Notes: a model not told the origin generated them from the letters alone. A stretch of DNA of 33,331 nucleotides from Gammaproteobacteria bacterium (GCA_022340645.1 JAJDNP010000041.1:1-33331), one strand, 5' to 3'; positions 8,177-17,791 are shown, counted from the stretch's first letter. Translations and numbers: made by a program.

Positions 8177-11100
8177 TATTTATATTTGAGTCTGATGTAG
8201 TGTTTCGCTCAACAATTTTCTTTATAACCGGATCATCCCAGCTGCCTGTAATGGAATAAACATTATGTCCGATAAAACCCAGGTCAAAAACCTTCTGCAG
8301 CAGGGCAAGGCCGGCGCCGACAACAACTCCGCCCAACAGGGTACCACTGGCGAAGGTAAGGCTATCGGTATGCGGTTTAACGTGCATTAATAATCCGTAA
8401 TCCCGTGATAATAAGCCAATACTGCCAAACATATTAATATCTGCCGCCGGCGCCGACACATCAAATGCTTTCAACGAACCCTGGCCATTATCAAATTCAA
8501 ACTTACCTTTGATTGTATCGAAAGAAAACCCTTTGCGAATAACATCATCAAAATCAAATACCAGCCGATTGGTCAGCTTAAATATATTCAATAATCCGAG
8601 CAGGCGCCCGCCAGCGCCCGGATCAACATCAACTATTTCACCATCAGACATCTCAAAGGAAATATCCCCCGTCATATTGGCCCATGACATATCGTAAGGT
8701 TCAGCCGGCCAATTTGTGTTGAATGCTGCATTATATTTACAACGATCCAGGCTTCGCTGAAAACCTAGTCCTGTCAGGGTTTCTCCCAGATTACTGCCGC
8801 TTATAGTCCCTCGCAAGTCCGTCTCGTGTGAACCATGCCATGATGTCAGCCAGGTGCCCTGCGCGTCAAGCTTCATCGCAGGCCCCTTGAGCGAAAGGTT
8901 GTTGATTAACATACCATGTTTATGCCAGGCGGTGTCTATTTTAACATCAGTAAATACCCAGTCCTCCCACAATAGTCTTTTGAAATTCCAGCTTAAGGCA
9001 GGTATGTCGCTCGGCTTGAGTACCCCGGATTTACCATTATTTTCGCTGGCAAACAGGGCATGCAGATCGATATTTTCAACATCCAGTTTAATCTGCGTAT
9101 CCTGTCCCAGGCCCTCTGTCAATTCTCCCTTGCCAGTTATATATTCTGAAAAGACATTGAAATCCCAGACCTTGTGTTGATCACGGGTTGCATAAAGCCT
9201 CAAGATATCCCCGCTGTCTATACTCTTTACATCAGCAGGTTTAGCAGCATCATGAATACCGGTTTTATTATCAAACGCCCGCGCTGTAACATGCAAACCG
9301 TCATTTTCTAACACGTCAATTTCTGCTGTAAAGCCGGTTTTTTTAGCAGCCGGTTTTTTTGTCCTGTCAGACATCTGCAGCACGACACCATCCAGAGAAG
9401 AGTTCGCTTTTACACGCACAAGATAGTCTTTGGGTTTATAAGGTATTTCAAAATCCATTGACCACTTCGACTGTCCCGATAACCAGTCTTCAGGAATCCA
9501 GCCATAATGCTGCAACAGGTAATCCACGCCAAGCATGCCGTCGAGACGAATCAGCACTTCATTGCCTGAATCACCCTTCTGCGTAAAGGCATTGATGACT
9601 AGCGGTTTATTCTGAACATTCGCTTTCAGCGAGTCTGCAAATATGCTGTCTCTTGTAAAGTTTACAATGCCATGGAGACCCGTTATCTCATAGCCCAGGG
9701 CAGGATAATATAAATCTGCATCGACAAGATTTAAATGGCCATCGATAACGACATCATGTTTCTTATTATTCAGCGGCAACTCGATTTTCAGGTTTAAATC
9801 ACTATTTCCGTCAAACTGAAACAGGCGCATTGCATCGCCGAGCATATCGTCAAGCGGGCTGTTCCAGATGTATGACTGTATATCTTCATTCTTGCCGTGC
9901 GCATCGGTGCTTACTGTTAAAAACGGGTTGGCTAAATCAGTAATCTCGGCATAGCCGTTAAACAATGAGGAGCCCTGCGTTTTTGCCTTTGCATTATTGA
10001 CAACAAGTGAAGAGTTATTGAACTTCACTGCTGCTGTCGCCTCTGTTAACAGCGGCCACTGTTTGAGGAACCTCAGGCTGGCGTCTTGCACGGGGAAAAA
10101 AACCTGGAAAACACCGTTATGTTCATGGTAAGGAAAATCACTCAAGTTTCCATAGAGGATAAAACTGCCACCAGGTATATAGCCGTCTACCACCGCCATA
10201 TCCAGCCAGTCAACGAGCCCAGGCCGCATCACACCAACGGGTAAATAGTCATGCGCATATTTTCCGCGGCCACCATAAAAATCAGTTTGCAGGTCGGCAA
10301 AAATATTGCCCGCGGATGATTTCTGCATATCAAGCCGAGAATATGTGTCGATGTGGCGATTCTTCACCTGCAGTTTATTACTGCTCAGCTGCCAGTTATC
10401 CCCGTCATAATTCAGCCTTAATTCCCCCTGGATTATATCTGCCTGCAGCGGCCCTCTAAACAGGCCAGCGATATTAATGACGGCATCCTGCGTCATTAAA
10501 TCAAGCACTGCCTGCCCGTTCTCGTAATGCAACGAACTGTCGATGCCGGCGAGCGTGATTCTTTTATCAGCCACGGGATAAACAATTGCAAAATCAACGA
10601 GCGTGGCATCCATATACAGCTTGTCCAGCAACTGTTCCCTGCTCATTTGTTTTGGCAGCTGAAGATTTAAATTATAAATATCAGCCTGTAACTGATATGA
10701 CTTGAATTTATCAAAATCAGCCTGCACCTCTTTCGTTAACAGCACTTCAAGCATTTCCTGCAGATCAGCAACTGGAAGAAAGTTCGCACTTAAATAATAT
10801 TTTTCATTATCTTCGCTGATTAAAATATCGGCTGGCTGCGGCCATGCAGGTTTCGAATGTTCGCCGAAGATAAAACCAGACATTGCGAGATTCCAGTGTT
10901 CATTATCATAGACGTAACGAAAGTTTGCGGATAGATAATCTTTATTCCAGTTTTTTGCGGTTAACTTGTTGTTGATTGACAGACTTGTTGCTGCCAGCTG
11001 TGTATACAGCGTTTGAATCTCGCTGTTTTCCAGTTTTGCCCAGATGCTAACATCAACATCGGCGCCGACCAGATATTCTTCCAGGAAATTGAACTTGGCA

Positions 11101-11816
11101 TTCCACTGCTTCAGGTTCAACTTGTGCGCATCGATATAAATATCACCATCCAGTGCATTAATATCGCCACTTAAATGTGCTGCCACGGCAAGTTCCCGGC
11201 CATACTCCTCCGGCAGGTTTATCGACGCCTTTATGTCATGAATATTGAAGCGATTTTTAACATCGATGTTAATATCCAGTAAACTGATATTTAATTTTCC
11301 TGCAGTATGGTCCTGGTAATAGATGTTGCTGTCATGCAACAAATAATCCGAGTTTTCCAGCATATACAGGAATTTTTCCGGCAGCTCGTTTGAACCATCA
11401 CTGGTAAATTTAATTCCCTGCACCAGCCATTCGCTTTCTGAAAGCTTTTCTATTGATATATCCGCGCCAACCAGGCCGACATCATTTACAATTAGTTCGC
11501 CATGAAGGATTGAGGCAAGGACATCAAGTTCAGCAAATATTTCCTTGAAATTGAATAACGGGACTTTATTCCTTTTGTCGTAAATGGTGACATCAATTAG
11601 TTTTAACCTGGGTGAAAACCAGTCTATTGCTGCATCGATAGAATCGATAACGACTGGCAGGCCGATCTGTTGGGTAATTTCCAGCTGGATTTCATTTTTA
11701 TAGCCGGTAGCATAAGGCAGGACAGCGCGTAATACACTGAATATAACCGCAGCAGTTATCAGCATCATTGCAAGAAAAATGATGATGTATATTCTTATGC
11801 GCAAAAGCCATTGCAT
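8160..11816 (-). CDS. yhdP: YhdP family AsmA-like envelope lipid-transport protein
   Basis: This 1218-residue protein has one N-terminal membrane helix (roughly residues 5-30, rich in I, F, L and A) followed by a very long, beta-rich periplasmic region. The C-terminal domain (about 1050-1200) has the AsmA-like signature, with GAGGRLLGLLNIFKL and GSIGLLSRDYGLLMHVKP. Length and layout fit YhdP, which in E. coli acts with TamB and YdbH in moving phospholipid to the outer membrane, probably as a hydrophobic groove spanning the periplasm. It lies 43 bases downstream of rng, the typical order, and overlaps the next gene by 17 bases. The acidic C-terminal tail (NINNEDDF) comes from the overlap region. 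Confidence 0.9.
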   Translation of the reverse strand: MQWLLRIRIYIIIFLAMMLITAAVIFSVLRAVLPYATGYKNEIQLEITQQIGLPVVIDSIDAAIDWFSPRLKLIDVTIYDKRNKVPLFNFKEIFAELDVLASILHGELIVNDVGLVGADISIEKLSESEWLVQGIKFTSDGSNELPEKFLYMLENSDYLLHDSNIYYQDHTAGKLNISLLDINIDVKNRFNIHDIKASINLPEEYGRELAVAAHLSGDINALDGDIYIDAHKLNLKQWNAKFNFLEEYLVGADVDVSIWAKLENSEIQTLYTQLAATSLSINNKLTAKNWNKDYLSANFRYVYDNEHWNLAMSGFIFGEHSKPAWPQPADILISEDNEKYYLSANFLPVADLQEMLEVLLTKEVQADFDKFKSYQLQADIYNLNLQLPKQMSREQLLDKLYMDATLVDFAIVYPVADKRITLAGIDSSLHYENGQAVLDLMTQDAVINIAGLFRGPLQADIIQGELRLNYDGDNWQLSSNKLQVKNRHIDTYSRLDMQKSSAGNIFADLQTDFYGGRGKYAHDYLPVGVMRPGLVDWLDMAVVDGYIPGGSFILYGNLSDFPYHEHNGVFQVFFPVQDASLRFLKQWPLLTEATAAVKFNNSSLVVNNAKAKTQGSSLFNGYAEITDLANPFLTVSTDAHGKNEDIQSYIWNSPLDDMLGDAMRLFQFDGNSDLNLKIELPLNNKKHDVVIDGHLNLVDADLYYPALGYEITGLHGIVNFTRDSIFADSLKANVQNKPLVINAFTQKGDSGNEVLIRLDGMLGVDYLLQHYGWIPEDWLSGQSKWSMDFEIPYKPKDYLVRVKANSSLDGVVLQMSDRTKKPAAKKTGFTAEIDVLENDGLHVTARAFDNKTGIHDAAKPADVKSIDSGDILRLYATRDQHKVWDFNVFSEYITGKGELTEGLGQDTQIKLDVENIDLHALFASENNGKSGVLKPSDIPALSWNFKRLLWEDWVFTDVKIDTAWHKHGMLINNLSLKGPAMKLDAQGTWLTSWHGSHETDLRGTISGSNLGETLTGLGFQRSLDRCKYNAAFNTNWPAEPYDMSWANMTGDISFEMSDGEIVDVDPGAGGRLLGLLNIFKLTNRLVFDFDDVIRKGFSFDTIKGKFEFDNGQGSLKAFDVSAPAADINMFGSIGLLSRDYGLLMHVKPHTDSLTFASGTLLGGVVVGAGLALLQKVFDLGFIGHNVYSITGSWDDPVIKKIVERNTTSDSNINNEDDF

Positions 11817-11859
11817 GACTGTTAAGCTGTTCCAGCCGGACTACTAAACGATAGTATCG

Positions 11860-13311
11860 TTACAATATAACAACATCGTATTGTTCCTGAGAAAATAATG
11901 CTTCTACCTGGAATTTAATCGGTATACCCAGAAAGTCTTCCAGTTCGGCCAGGCTGCCAGACTCTTCATCCACCAGTAAATCAACGACGTCCTGTGCAGC
12001 CAGCACCAGTAACTCTTTGGCGTCAAACTGGCGTGCTTCGCGCAAAATTTCGCGGAATATTTCATAACATACGGTCTCAGCCGTTTTTATCGAACCGCGC
12101 CCACTGCAGGTCGGACAGGTATCACATAACACGTGCTCCAGGCTTTCCCGTGTGCGCTTGCGCGTCATCTCGACCAGACCCAGTGACGACACTTCACTGA
12201 TATTTGTACGGGCGTGGTCTTTCTCCAGCGCTTTTTCCAGTGCGCGCATAACCTGGCGTTTGTGCTCAATCTCCTGCATATCAATAAAATCCAGAATAAT
12301 AATACCACCCAGGTTGCGCAGGCGAAGCTGCCTGGCTATAGCCTGCGCCGCCTCAAGATTTGTTTTGAAAATAGTTTCTTCCAGGTTGCGGCTGCCGACA
12401 AAGGCGCCTGTGTTGACATCGATGGTGGTCATGGCCTCCGTCTGGTCAATAATCAGGTAACCGCCTGATTTGAGCTGGACCTTTCGCTCCAGTCCTTTTT
12501 GAATCTCGTCTTCAACCCCGTGCAGGTCAAATATCGGGCGTTCACCAGGATAATGTTCAATAAATCTGGCGACTTCAGGAACGTATTTTTCCGCGAACTC
12601 AAGCATGATATTGCATGTTTCCCGTGAATCCACACGAATGACATCGAGGTCCTCATCAACCATGTCTCGCAATACGCGTAAATATAAAGGCAGGTCCTTA
12701 TGCACGATACTGCCGGCTTCTATTTCCGAGGTATTTTTAATATTTTCCCATAACCTGTTCAGATATTTGATATCGCTGGCGATAGCGTTATTATCGGCTA
12801 CTTCTGCCGCGGTACGTATAATGTATCCGGCATCTTTATTGCGATGCTCCTGTTGCATAAACTCATTTCTTAAGCGTTCACGATCTTCTTCATTTTCGAT
12901 GCGTGAGGAGACGCCGATATTATCGGCGTTAGGCATGAACACCAGGTATCTTGACGGAATCGTGATATTTGTTGTTAACCTGGCGCCCTTGGTGCCCAGT
13001 TGATCTTTCAGCACCTGGACCAGTATTTCCTGGCCTTCGCTTAAAATCTGGTTAACATGAAGCGTTTCATTATGGCTTTTATTTTTATTTGAAATATCGG
13101 AAACATGCAGAAAAGCCGCCTTGTCAAGACCAATTTCAACAAATGCTGCCTCCATGCCAGGCAACACGCGGACTACCTTGCCTTTATACACATTGCCAAC
13201 AAGGCCGCGGTTTCTGCTACGCTCAATATATAAATCGTTCAGCATTCCATTTTCCAGGATTGCAACGCGGATTTCCTGCGGCGTCATATTGATTAAAATT
13301 TCTTTGCTCAT
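11860..13311 (-). CDS. rng: Ribonuclease G
   Basis: This 483-residue enzyme is RNase G, an endoribonuclease that matures the 5' end of 16S rRNA and degrades some mRNAs. An S1-like domain occupies roughly residues 36-125 (GNVYKGKVVRVLPGMEAAFV). The catalytic magnesium-binding aspartates of the DNase I-like region can be placed at Asp298 (TTIDVNTG) and Asp341 (IILDFIDMQ). The Zn-link cysteines are in the CDTCPTC segment (Cys396, 399, 402). It lacks the long C-terminal scaffold of RNase E, which settles the choice between the two. It is flanked by maf (8-base gap) and yhdP, the usual context. Confidence 0.96.
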   Translation of the reverse strand: MSKEILINMTPQEIRVAILENGMLNDLYIERSRNRGLVGNVYKGKVVRVLPGMEAAFVEIGLDKAAFLHVSDISNKNKSHNETLHVNQILSEGQEILVQVLKDQLGTKGARLTTNITIPSRYLVFMPNADNIGVSSRIENEEDRERLRNEFMQQEHRNKDAGYIIRTAAEVADNNAIASDIKYLNRLWENIKNTSEIEAGSIVHKDLPLYLRVLRDMVDEDLDVIRVDSRETCNIMLEFAEKYVPEVARFIEHYPGERPIFDLHGVEDEIQKGLERKVQLKSGGYLIIDQTEAMTTIDVNTGAFVGSRNLEETIFKTNLEAAQAIARQLRLRNLGGIIILDFIDMQEIEHKRQVMRALEKALEKDHARTNISEVSSLGLVEMTRKRTRESLEHVLCDTCPTCSGRGSIKTAETVCYEIFREILREARQFDAKELLVLAAQDVVDLLVDEESGSLAELEDFLGIPIKFQVEALFSQEQYDVVIL

Positions 13312-13319
13312 ATAACTTC

Positions 13320-13934
13320 TTATGTTTGTTTATTATCGTCCACAGGCAGAACACCACATTGTTTTAGCAGTTGTGCCGTTTCATATAAAGGTAATCCCAT
13401 GACACCGGAATAGCTGCCGTTTATATTTTTTATAAACCGTGCAGCAATGCCCTGTATAGCATAAGATCCCGCTTTATCATCCGCTTCGCCCGTTGCCAGA
13501 TAACGCTCAATCTCCCGCTGCTGCAGCACCTTGAAATTGACCTGGGTGCTGCTGGTATCAAACAGGCACTTATCTACACTAACTATAGCCACAGAAGTAT
13601 GTACTGTATGCTTTTGCCCGGAAAGCTGTTGCAGCATTTTTTCTGCATGCTGTCGATTTTCAGGTTTACCTAAAATTACGCCATTAAGTTCAACAATAGT
13701 ATCTGCCCCCAGCACCGGCAATTTATGTGGATTTTCTATGGTCGCAAAACCACACAGCGCTTTTTCCATTGCCAGCCGCTGTACGTAATCCAGTACCGGT
13801 TCATCGGGTTGTCGTGTTTCATCAATATCAACAGCCTGCACCGTTGTTGTGACAGCGATTTGTTCGAGTAATTCATACCGGCGTGGCGAGGCTGAGGCCA
13901 GGATAATATGTGGTGAGACCGCTTCAACAGGCAT
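13320..13934 (-). CDS. maf: Maf family nucleotide pyrophosphatase (YhdE-type dTTP/UTP pyrophosphatase)
   Basis: This 204-residue protein is a Maf-type nucleoside triphosphate pyrophosphatase, which removes non-canonical or excess nucleotides by releasing pyrophosphate. The nucleotide-binding ASASPRRYELL (about residues 13-23) and the VLGADTIVELNGVILGKP segment (about 73-90) are typical. The later DKAGSYAIQGIAARFI and GSYSGVMGLPLYE segments are also conserved. Of the E. coli paralogues it fits YhdE best by context, since yhdE lies beside rng. Exact substrate choice is not provable by eye. It sits 8 bases upstream of rng and just after rlmH. Confidence 0.92.
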   Translation of the reverse strand: MPVEAVSPHIILASASPRRYELLEQIAVTTTVQAVDIDETRQPDEPVLDYVQRLAMEKALCGFATIENPHKLPVLGADTIVELNGVILGKPENRQHAEKMLQQLSGQKHTVHTSVAIVSVDKCLFDTSSTQVNFKVLQQREIERYLATGEADDKAGSYAIQGIAARFIKNINGSYSGVMGLPLYETAQLLKQCGVLPVDDNKQT

Positions 13935-13949
13935 GTCAGACTCTACCTG

Positions 13950-14420
13950 TCAGGCTCGATGATAGGGGTGATTATGCAAAATACTCCATGCACGATAAAT
14001 CTGCTCTAATAAAATAACTCGTACCAGTGTATGGGGAAAGGTAAGCGCGGATAGAGACAGCGTTAGGGCCGCTCTGGATAGCAATTCATCTGATACACCA
14101 TCAGGCCCGCCGATAATAATGGATACATCCTGTGCCTGCTGCAACCACATCTCCAGCATGGAAGATAATTTCATCGTGGTTACCGGATGACCCAGCACAT
14201 CAAGTACAACAAGCAGGGAGTCCCTGGGTACCGCAGCCAGCAATTTCTGGCTTTCGTCACGTATAATTCGCGGGATGTCCGGGTTTTTGCCGCGTTTTAC
14301 CAGAGGCAGCAAAATTGAATTTATTTTTATTTCCGGTGGCAGTCGTTTTATAAAATCCTGGCTCGCCTGTTCTACCCAGCCAGGCATTTTATTTCCGGTG
14401 GCAATAAGATTTATTTTCAC
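13950..14420 (-). CDS. rlmH: 23S rRNA pseudouridine-1915 N3-methyltransferase
   Basis: This 156-residue SPOUT-class enzyme methylates pseudouridine 1915 in helix 69 of 23S rRNA, acting on assembled 70S ribosomes. The knotted S-adenosylmethionine site is represented by FIIGGPDGV-like residues (here IIIGGPDGVSDELL, about 101-114) and LSLSALTFPHTLVRVILLEQIYRAW. The C-terminal HNHPYHR tail is nearly invariant in the family. It is 30 bases downstream of rsfS, a widespread pairing. Confidence 0.97.
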   Translation of the reverse strand: MKINLIATGNKMPGWVEQASQDFIKRLPPEIKINSILLPLVKRGKNPDIPRIIRDESQKLLAAVPRDSLLVVLDVLGHPVTTMKLSSMLEMWLQQAQDVSIIIGGPDGVSDELLSRAALTLSLSALTFPHTLVRVILLEQIYRAWSILHNHPYHRA

Positions 14421-14450
14421 AATACCTGCTATTCAACGGGCTGGCGATGG

Positions 14451-14804
14451 TTAAACAGCATCCTTCCCCCTTCGATGGGACTGTGCAACTGACCATAAAC
14501 TCTCCAGGTCATAATATTCACGTACCTGCTGCTGCATGACATGCACAATGATGTCTCCCAGATCAACCAGTACCCATTCACCGTCGTTTTCACCTTCTAT
14601 GCCTAAAGGCGGTTTTCCTGCCTCCTTGGCCTCAACAACGACATTATTTGCAATTGATTTAACATGGCGGTTTGATGAGCCGGTTGCAATCACCAGCCAG
14701 TCAGTAACAGTCGTTTTATCTCTCACGTCAAGCACCGTTATGTCTTCAGCTTTCAGATCTTCCAGCGCGTTTATTACAAGTTGTTTTAGCTCATCAATTG
14801 TCAT
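14451..14804 (-). CDS. rsfS: Ribosome silencing factor RsfS
   Basis: This 117-residue protein is RsfS (formerly YbeB, DUF143), which binds ribosomal protein L14 and blocks joining of the subunits when nutrients are scarce. The central [18 protein letters not shown] segment (about residues 35-52) and the [14 protein letters not shown] segment near 79-92 are diagnostic. Its start overlaps the end of nadD by 11 bases, so the two are translationally coupled, and rlmH follows. Confidence 0.96.
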   Translation of the reverse strand: MTIDELKQLVINALEDLKAEDITVLDVRDKTTVTDWLVIATGSSNRHVKSIANNVVVEAKEAGKPPLGIEGENDGEWVLVDLGDIIVHVMQQQVREYYDLESLWSVAQSHRRGKDAV

Positions 14805-15435
14805 TCATAAATTCTCTTAATTGCACACATGCCTGTTCAGGCATCCACTGGCTTATATCCTCACCCTTCAACAGGCTTGACCTGATTTGAGTGGCTGAAA
14901 TGTCCAACTGTGGGACAGATTGTAACAGGATTTTGCCACACTCCTGCTTCGATAATTCGCGTGTATCCGTTGTCAGCCTTGGTGCTATAAACAGGTAGTC
15001 ATTGTTATCGAAATGCTCCTCAATGGTATTAACATCGAATCCCGGTCGCTGCGTTACCACGATGTGGCATAAATCCAGCAGCGACTGCCATTTAAACCAC
15101 GATGTAATGCCAAAAAAGGCATCCATTCCGATTATCAGACACAAGGTCTCTGCCGGAAAATCCTGTTTTAATGAAACTAGGGTGTCGACCATATAGGACG
15201 GACCCTCACGCTTTAATTCGCGTTCATCGATGATGATATCAGGGTAATCTTTCAATGCTGATTGTAATATCAGTAAACGCTGCTCTGCATTGAGCCACGG
15301 CTCTGCCCGATGTGGCGGCAACCTGTTCGGCACAAAACGTAACTGGCTCAGGTTGAGTGCCTGCTTAACACTGAGCGCTGGCTTGATGTGACCATAATGC
15401 ACAGGATCAAACGTACCGCCAAAAATACCGATCAT
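14794..15435 (-). CDS. nadD: Nicotinate-nucleotide adenylyltransferase
   Basis: This 213-residue enzyme joins nicotinate mononucleotide and ATP to make deamido-NAD in NAD biosynthesis. The nucleotidyltransferase motif [11 protein letters not shown] (residues 6-16) and the C-terminal [13 protein letters not shown] segment (near 180-192) are present at the expected spacing. It leads the nadD-rsfS-rlmH-maf-rng run. Upstream there is a 126-base gap to proA, mostly occupied by the period-7 inverted repeat. Confidence 0.96.
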   Translation of the reverse strand: MIGIFGGTFDPVHYGHIKPALSVKQALNLSQLRFVPNRLPPHRAEPWLNAEQRLLILQSALKDYPDIIIDERELKREGPSYMVDTLVSLKQDFPAETLCLIIGMDAFFGITSWFKWQSLLDLCHIVVTQRPGFDVNTIEEHFDNNDYLFIAPRLTTDTRELSKQECGKILLQSVPQLDISATQIRSSLLKGEDISQWMPEQACVQLREFMNDN

Positions 15436-15445
15436 TTTGAAGGCA

Positions 15446-15555
15446 GTGAACAGTGAATAGTGAATAGTGAATAGTAAAAAACCGGTTTGACTAACATTTA
15501 TTACTCTTTTTAAAAGTATCTAAAGTTTTCACTGTTCACTATTAACTATTCACTG
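15446..15555. repeat. Inverted pair of period-7 arrays between proA and nadD
   Basis: The left array has four 7-base units (GTGAACA once, then GTGAATA three times; 15446-15473). The right array, in the opposite orientation (15528-15555), has units TTCACTG, TTCACTA, TTAACTA and TTCACTG. Both arms share an outer GCAGTGAA boundary, so the pair can fold into an imperfect 28-bp stem with a loop of about 54 bases. It fills the gap between the stop of proA and the start of nadD. I know of similar arrays in unrelated bacteria but of no function. Confidence 0.8.
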
Positions 15556-15561
15556 CTTTTT

Positions 15562-16857
15562 TCATTGCCTTATATGTCCGTCACCCAGCACAATATATTT
15601 CTGGCTGGTTAACCCCTCAAGGCCAACCGGGCCACGGGCATGTAATTTGTCCGTACTAATTCCTATTTCTGCGCCCAGGCCGTATTCAAAGCCATCAGCA
15701 AAACGTGTTGAGGCATTGACCATGACCGAACTTGAGTCGACTTCTCTTAAAAATCGACGCGCTCTGGTATAGTTCTCGGTAACAATGGATTCGGTATGCT
15801 GCGAACTGTATTGATTAATATGATCAATCGCGGCTTCCATATCCGGCACGATCTTAATAGAAAGGATCGGCGCCAGATACTCTGTTGACCAGTCCTCTTC
15901 AACCGCGGCTACCACTTCAATATTATTCGCTTTTAACAGCGACTGCGTATGCTCGCAGCCACGCATTTCCACCCCTTTATCGGCATACATTTTTGCCAGT
16001 TCAGGCAATATCTCAGCTGAAGCTGATTGTGCGACAAGCAATGTCTCCATCGTATTGCAGGTGCCATAACGCTGTGTTTTGGCATTGAAGGCAACTTTCA
16101 ATGCCTTTTCCCTGTCGGCATCGTCATCGATATAAACGTGACAGATACCGTCGAGATGTTTAATTACCGGAACTTGAGACTCGTTACTGATGCGCTCAAT
16201 CAGGCTCTTGCCTCCACGCGGGATAATCACGTCAACCGACTCCTTTAAACGCAGCAGCTCACCAACCGCTGCCCGGTCTGTCGTCTCAATAAGTTGAACA
16301 ACCTCCGCCGGCAAACCGGCAGCCTGCAGACCGAATTCGATACATTGCGCAATTGCATGGTTTGAATTAATCGCTTCAGAGCCGCCGCGTAAGATGACTG
16401 CATTTCCCGACTTCAGGCACAAGCCTGCGGCGTCGGCGGTAACGTTTGGCCGTGATTCATAAATAATGCCGATCACACCCAGCGGTACCCGCATCCTGCC
16501 GACCTGGATACCGGAAGGACGGTAGGCGAGATCGGAGATAATACCTACAGGATCCGCTAAAGCGGCAATTTGCTTCAAACCTTCAGCCATGGCATTGATA
16601 CGCGCATCGCTTAGTTCCAGACGATCGAGCAAAGCGGCATCGAGGCCTTTGTTTCTGCCTGCTTCCAGATCGAGTACATTTGCTTTCTTAAGCATGCCTG
16701 AATGTTCCGTGATTCGTGCGGCAATGGCTAAAAGTGCATTGTTCTTCTGGCCGGTTGATGCCCGCCCGATGGCCCGAGAAGCCTGGCGGGCTGCACGCCC
16801 AATGTTGGACACGTATCCCGGTATATCAGGTAACGCCGATTGTATATTTGCACTCAT
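15562..16857 (-). CDS. proA: Gamma-glutamyl phosphate reductase
   Basis: This 431-residue protein is ProA, which reduces gamma-glutamyl phosphate with NADPH to glutamate-5-semialdehyde in proline synthesis. Typical segments include [27 protein letters not shown]-like sequence near 110-135, [11 protein letters not shown]-like sequence, and the [15 protein letters not shown] segment with the catalytic cysteine. The reading frame is open to a TTG at 16887, but that would add ten residues of no family resemblance; the ATG at 16857 (MSANIQ) matches normal length. It is somewhat longer than the E. coli protein. No proB is in the window. Confidence 0.95.
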   Translation of the reverse strand: MSANIQSALPDIPGYVSNIGRAARQASRAIGRASTGQKNNALLAIAARITEHSGMLKKANVLDLEAGRNKGLDAALLDRLELSDARINAMAEGLKQIAALADPVGIISDLAYRPSGIQVGRMRVPLGVIGIIYESRPNVTADAAGLCLKSGNAVILRGGSEAINSNHAIAQCIEFGLQAAGLPAEVVQLIETTDRAAVGELLRLKESVDVIIPRGGKSLIERISNESQVPVIKHLDGICHVYIDDDADREKALKVAFNAKTQRYGTCNTMETLLVAQSASAEILPELAKMYADKGVEMRGCEHTQSLLKANNIEVVAAVEEDWSTEYLAPILSIKIVPDMEAAIDHINQYSSQHTESIVTENYTRARRFLREVDSSSVMVNASTRFADGFEYGLGAEIGISTDKLHARGPVGLEGLTSQKYIVLGDGHIRQ

Positions 16858-16972
16858 GTCTATTGCTGTTATGAAGATAGCTGTCAATTAATTAATGTAG
16901 TGCGAAATATTATAGCGAATGCCGATTCTGCTTGCAGGAACATTTGCAGGCAAGGGCTGCCCGCAAGCAAAA

Positions 16973-16993
16973 AAGCGGCTCTAAAAGCCGCTT
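16973..16993 (-). terminator. Intrinsic terminator of the PEP-CTERM gene
   Basis: A perfect 8-bp stem (AAGCGGCT and AGCCGCTT) around a 5-base loop is followed on the minus strand by TTTTGC. It begins about 30 bases after the stop of the PEP-CTERM gene and isolates it from proA. Confidence 0.85.
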
Positions 16994-17022
16994 ATCAGCA
17001 GGTATTTGATGCTCTATGCCTG

Positions 17023-17604
17023 TCAGATTTTTCTACGAAGCACCATTAACAGGGAAATCAAACCAGACCCGAACAGCCAGAATGCCGCTGGAACCGGAAC
17101 TGCGGGAACATTTGCCATACATTTATTGTGTTCGTGCTCGTACTCGTGCCAATAATTGTCTTTGTCCCAGTGCCTGTCTTTGTTATGTTCATTCGAGCCG
17201 TGTTTATTTTCATGCTCATCTTCACCGTCATGATGATGCATTTCAAGACCATCATATTCGTGCTTCTCCAGATCGTATGCTGACCAGTCAAAACTGTGTT
17301 CCGAGTGCTCACCAGAAGAGTGCTCTTCATGTGTCCCAGTTTGACGGCCCGTGTATTTATAGCCGTAATCTTCTGAATCAGAATGATGGCCGGTATGATG
17401 ACCTGAAAAATGATCTGAAAAAATACCGGAATCCAGCGATGAATCTTTTTGCGTGCCGTCAAAACACGCTGAATATATTGATTGCCTTCGATTTTCATCA
17501 TCAAATTTGTCAAGATCAATATTTGAACACGACGTTGCGTTGACCATGTTACTGGTTATCGTTGACAACATAGATAATGATATTAGCGATAAATGTTTTA
17601 TCAC
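17023..17604 (-). CDS. Histidine-rich VPxPA-type PEP-CTERM exported protein
   Basis: This 193-residue protein begins with a signal peptide (cleavage likely after VNA near residue 23). It ends in a PEP-CTERM-like sorting signal: VPAVPVPAAFWLFGSGL (about 164-180), a hydrophobic helix and a final RRKI. Such tails are recognised and removed by exosortases, usually in strains making exopolysaccharide. The region between about 60 and 162 is dominated by His, Asp, Glu, Ser, Gly and Tyr, with about twenty histidines and clusters such as MHHHDGEDEHE, so metal binding is plausible. Three cysteines lie at ~26, ~47 and ~162. The start is GTG with a poor Shine-Dalgarno; ATG at 17571 is an alternative that would lose the signal peptide's basic start. 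A sigma-54 promoter lies upstream. Confidence 0.85.
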   Translation of the reverse strand: MIKHLSLISLSMLSTITSNMVNATSCSNIDLDKFDDENRRQSIYSACFDGTQKDSSLDSGIFSDHFSGHHTGHHSDSEDYGYKYTGRQTGTHEEHSSGEHSEHSFDWSAYDLEKHEYDGLEMHHHDGEDEHENKHGSNEHNKDRHWDKDNYWHEYEHEHNKCMANVPAVPVPAAFWLFGSGLISLLMVLRRKI

Positions 17605-17680
17605 CTTATGGCCCCCCAGCCCACCATTATTTCTTGATAGAAACAGTAGCTATTATGTAATGTAATATAATGTAATACTA

Positions 17681-17696
17681 AGCAATATTTATGCCA
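17681..17696 (-). promoter_or_regulatory. Sigma-54 (RpoN) -24/-12 promoter of the PEP-CTERM gene
   Basis: Read on the minus strand, TGGCAT-N5-TTGCT spans 17696-17681. The invariant GG (17695-17694) and GC (17683-17682) are separated by exactly ten bases, as sigma-54 promoters need. It matches consensus TGGCAC-N5-TTGCW at all but one position. Transcription would start near 17670, about 66 bases before the GTG. PEP-CTERM genes are known to depend on RpoN with PrsK/PrsR-like activators in some floc-forming bacteria, which fits. Confidence 0.75.
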
Positions 17697-17791
17697 TATT
17701 TAAATATCATTAATTAATCAATTAATTATATTGCATCACTAGCTGTTTATCTTGCTGAAAACCTCTGTTGCCGGGAAAAACATGTCAATAC

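Noticed and set aside
15446-15555. CRISPR-like array
   Set aside because: Units are 7 bases with no spacers and the two arrays are inverted, so this is not a CRISPR.
16857-16887. TTG start of proA giving ten extra residues
   Set aside because: The extra residues do not fit the family, and the TTG is part of a TTGACA sequence; ATG at 16857 gives normal length.
17016-17543. 175-residue plus-strand and 153-residue minus-strand frames over the PEP-CTERM gene
   Set aside because: The His/Asp/Glu codon bias of the real gene keeps the other frames open by chance. Only the 17023-17604 frame has a signal peptide and a sorting tail.
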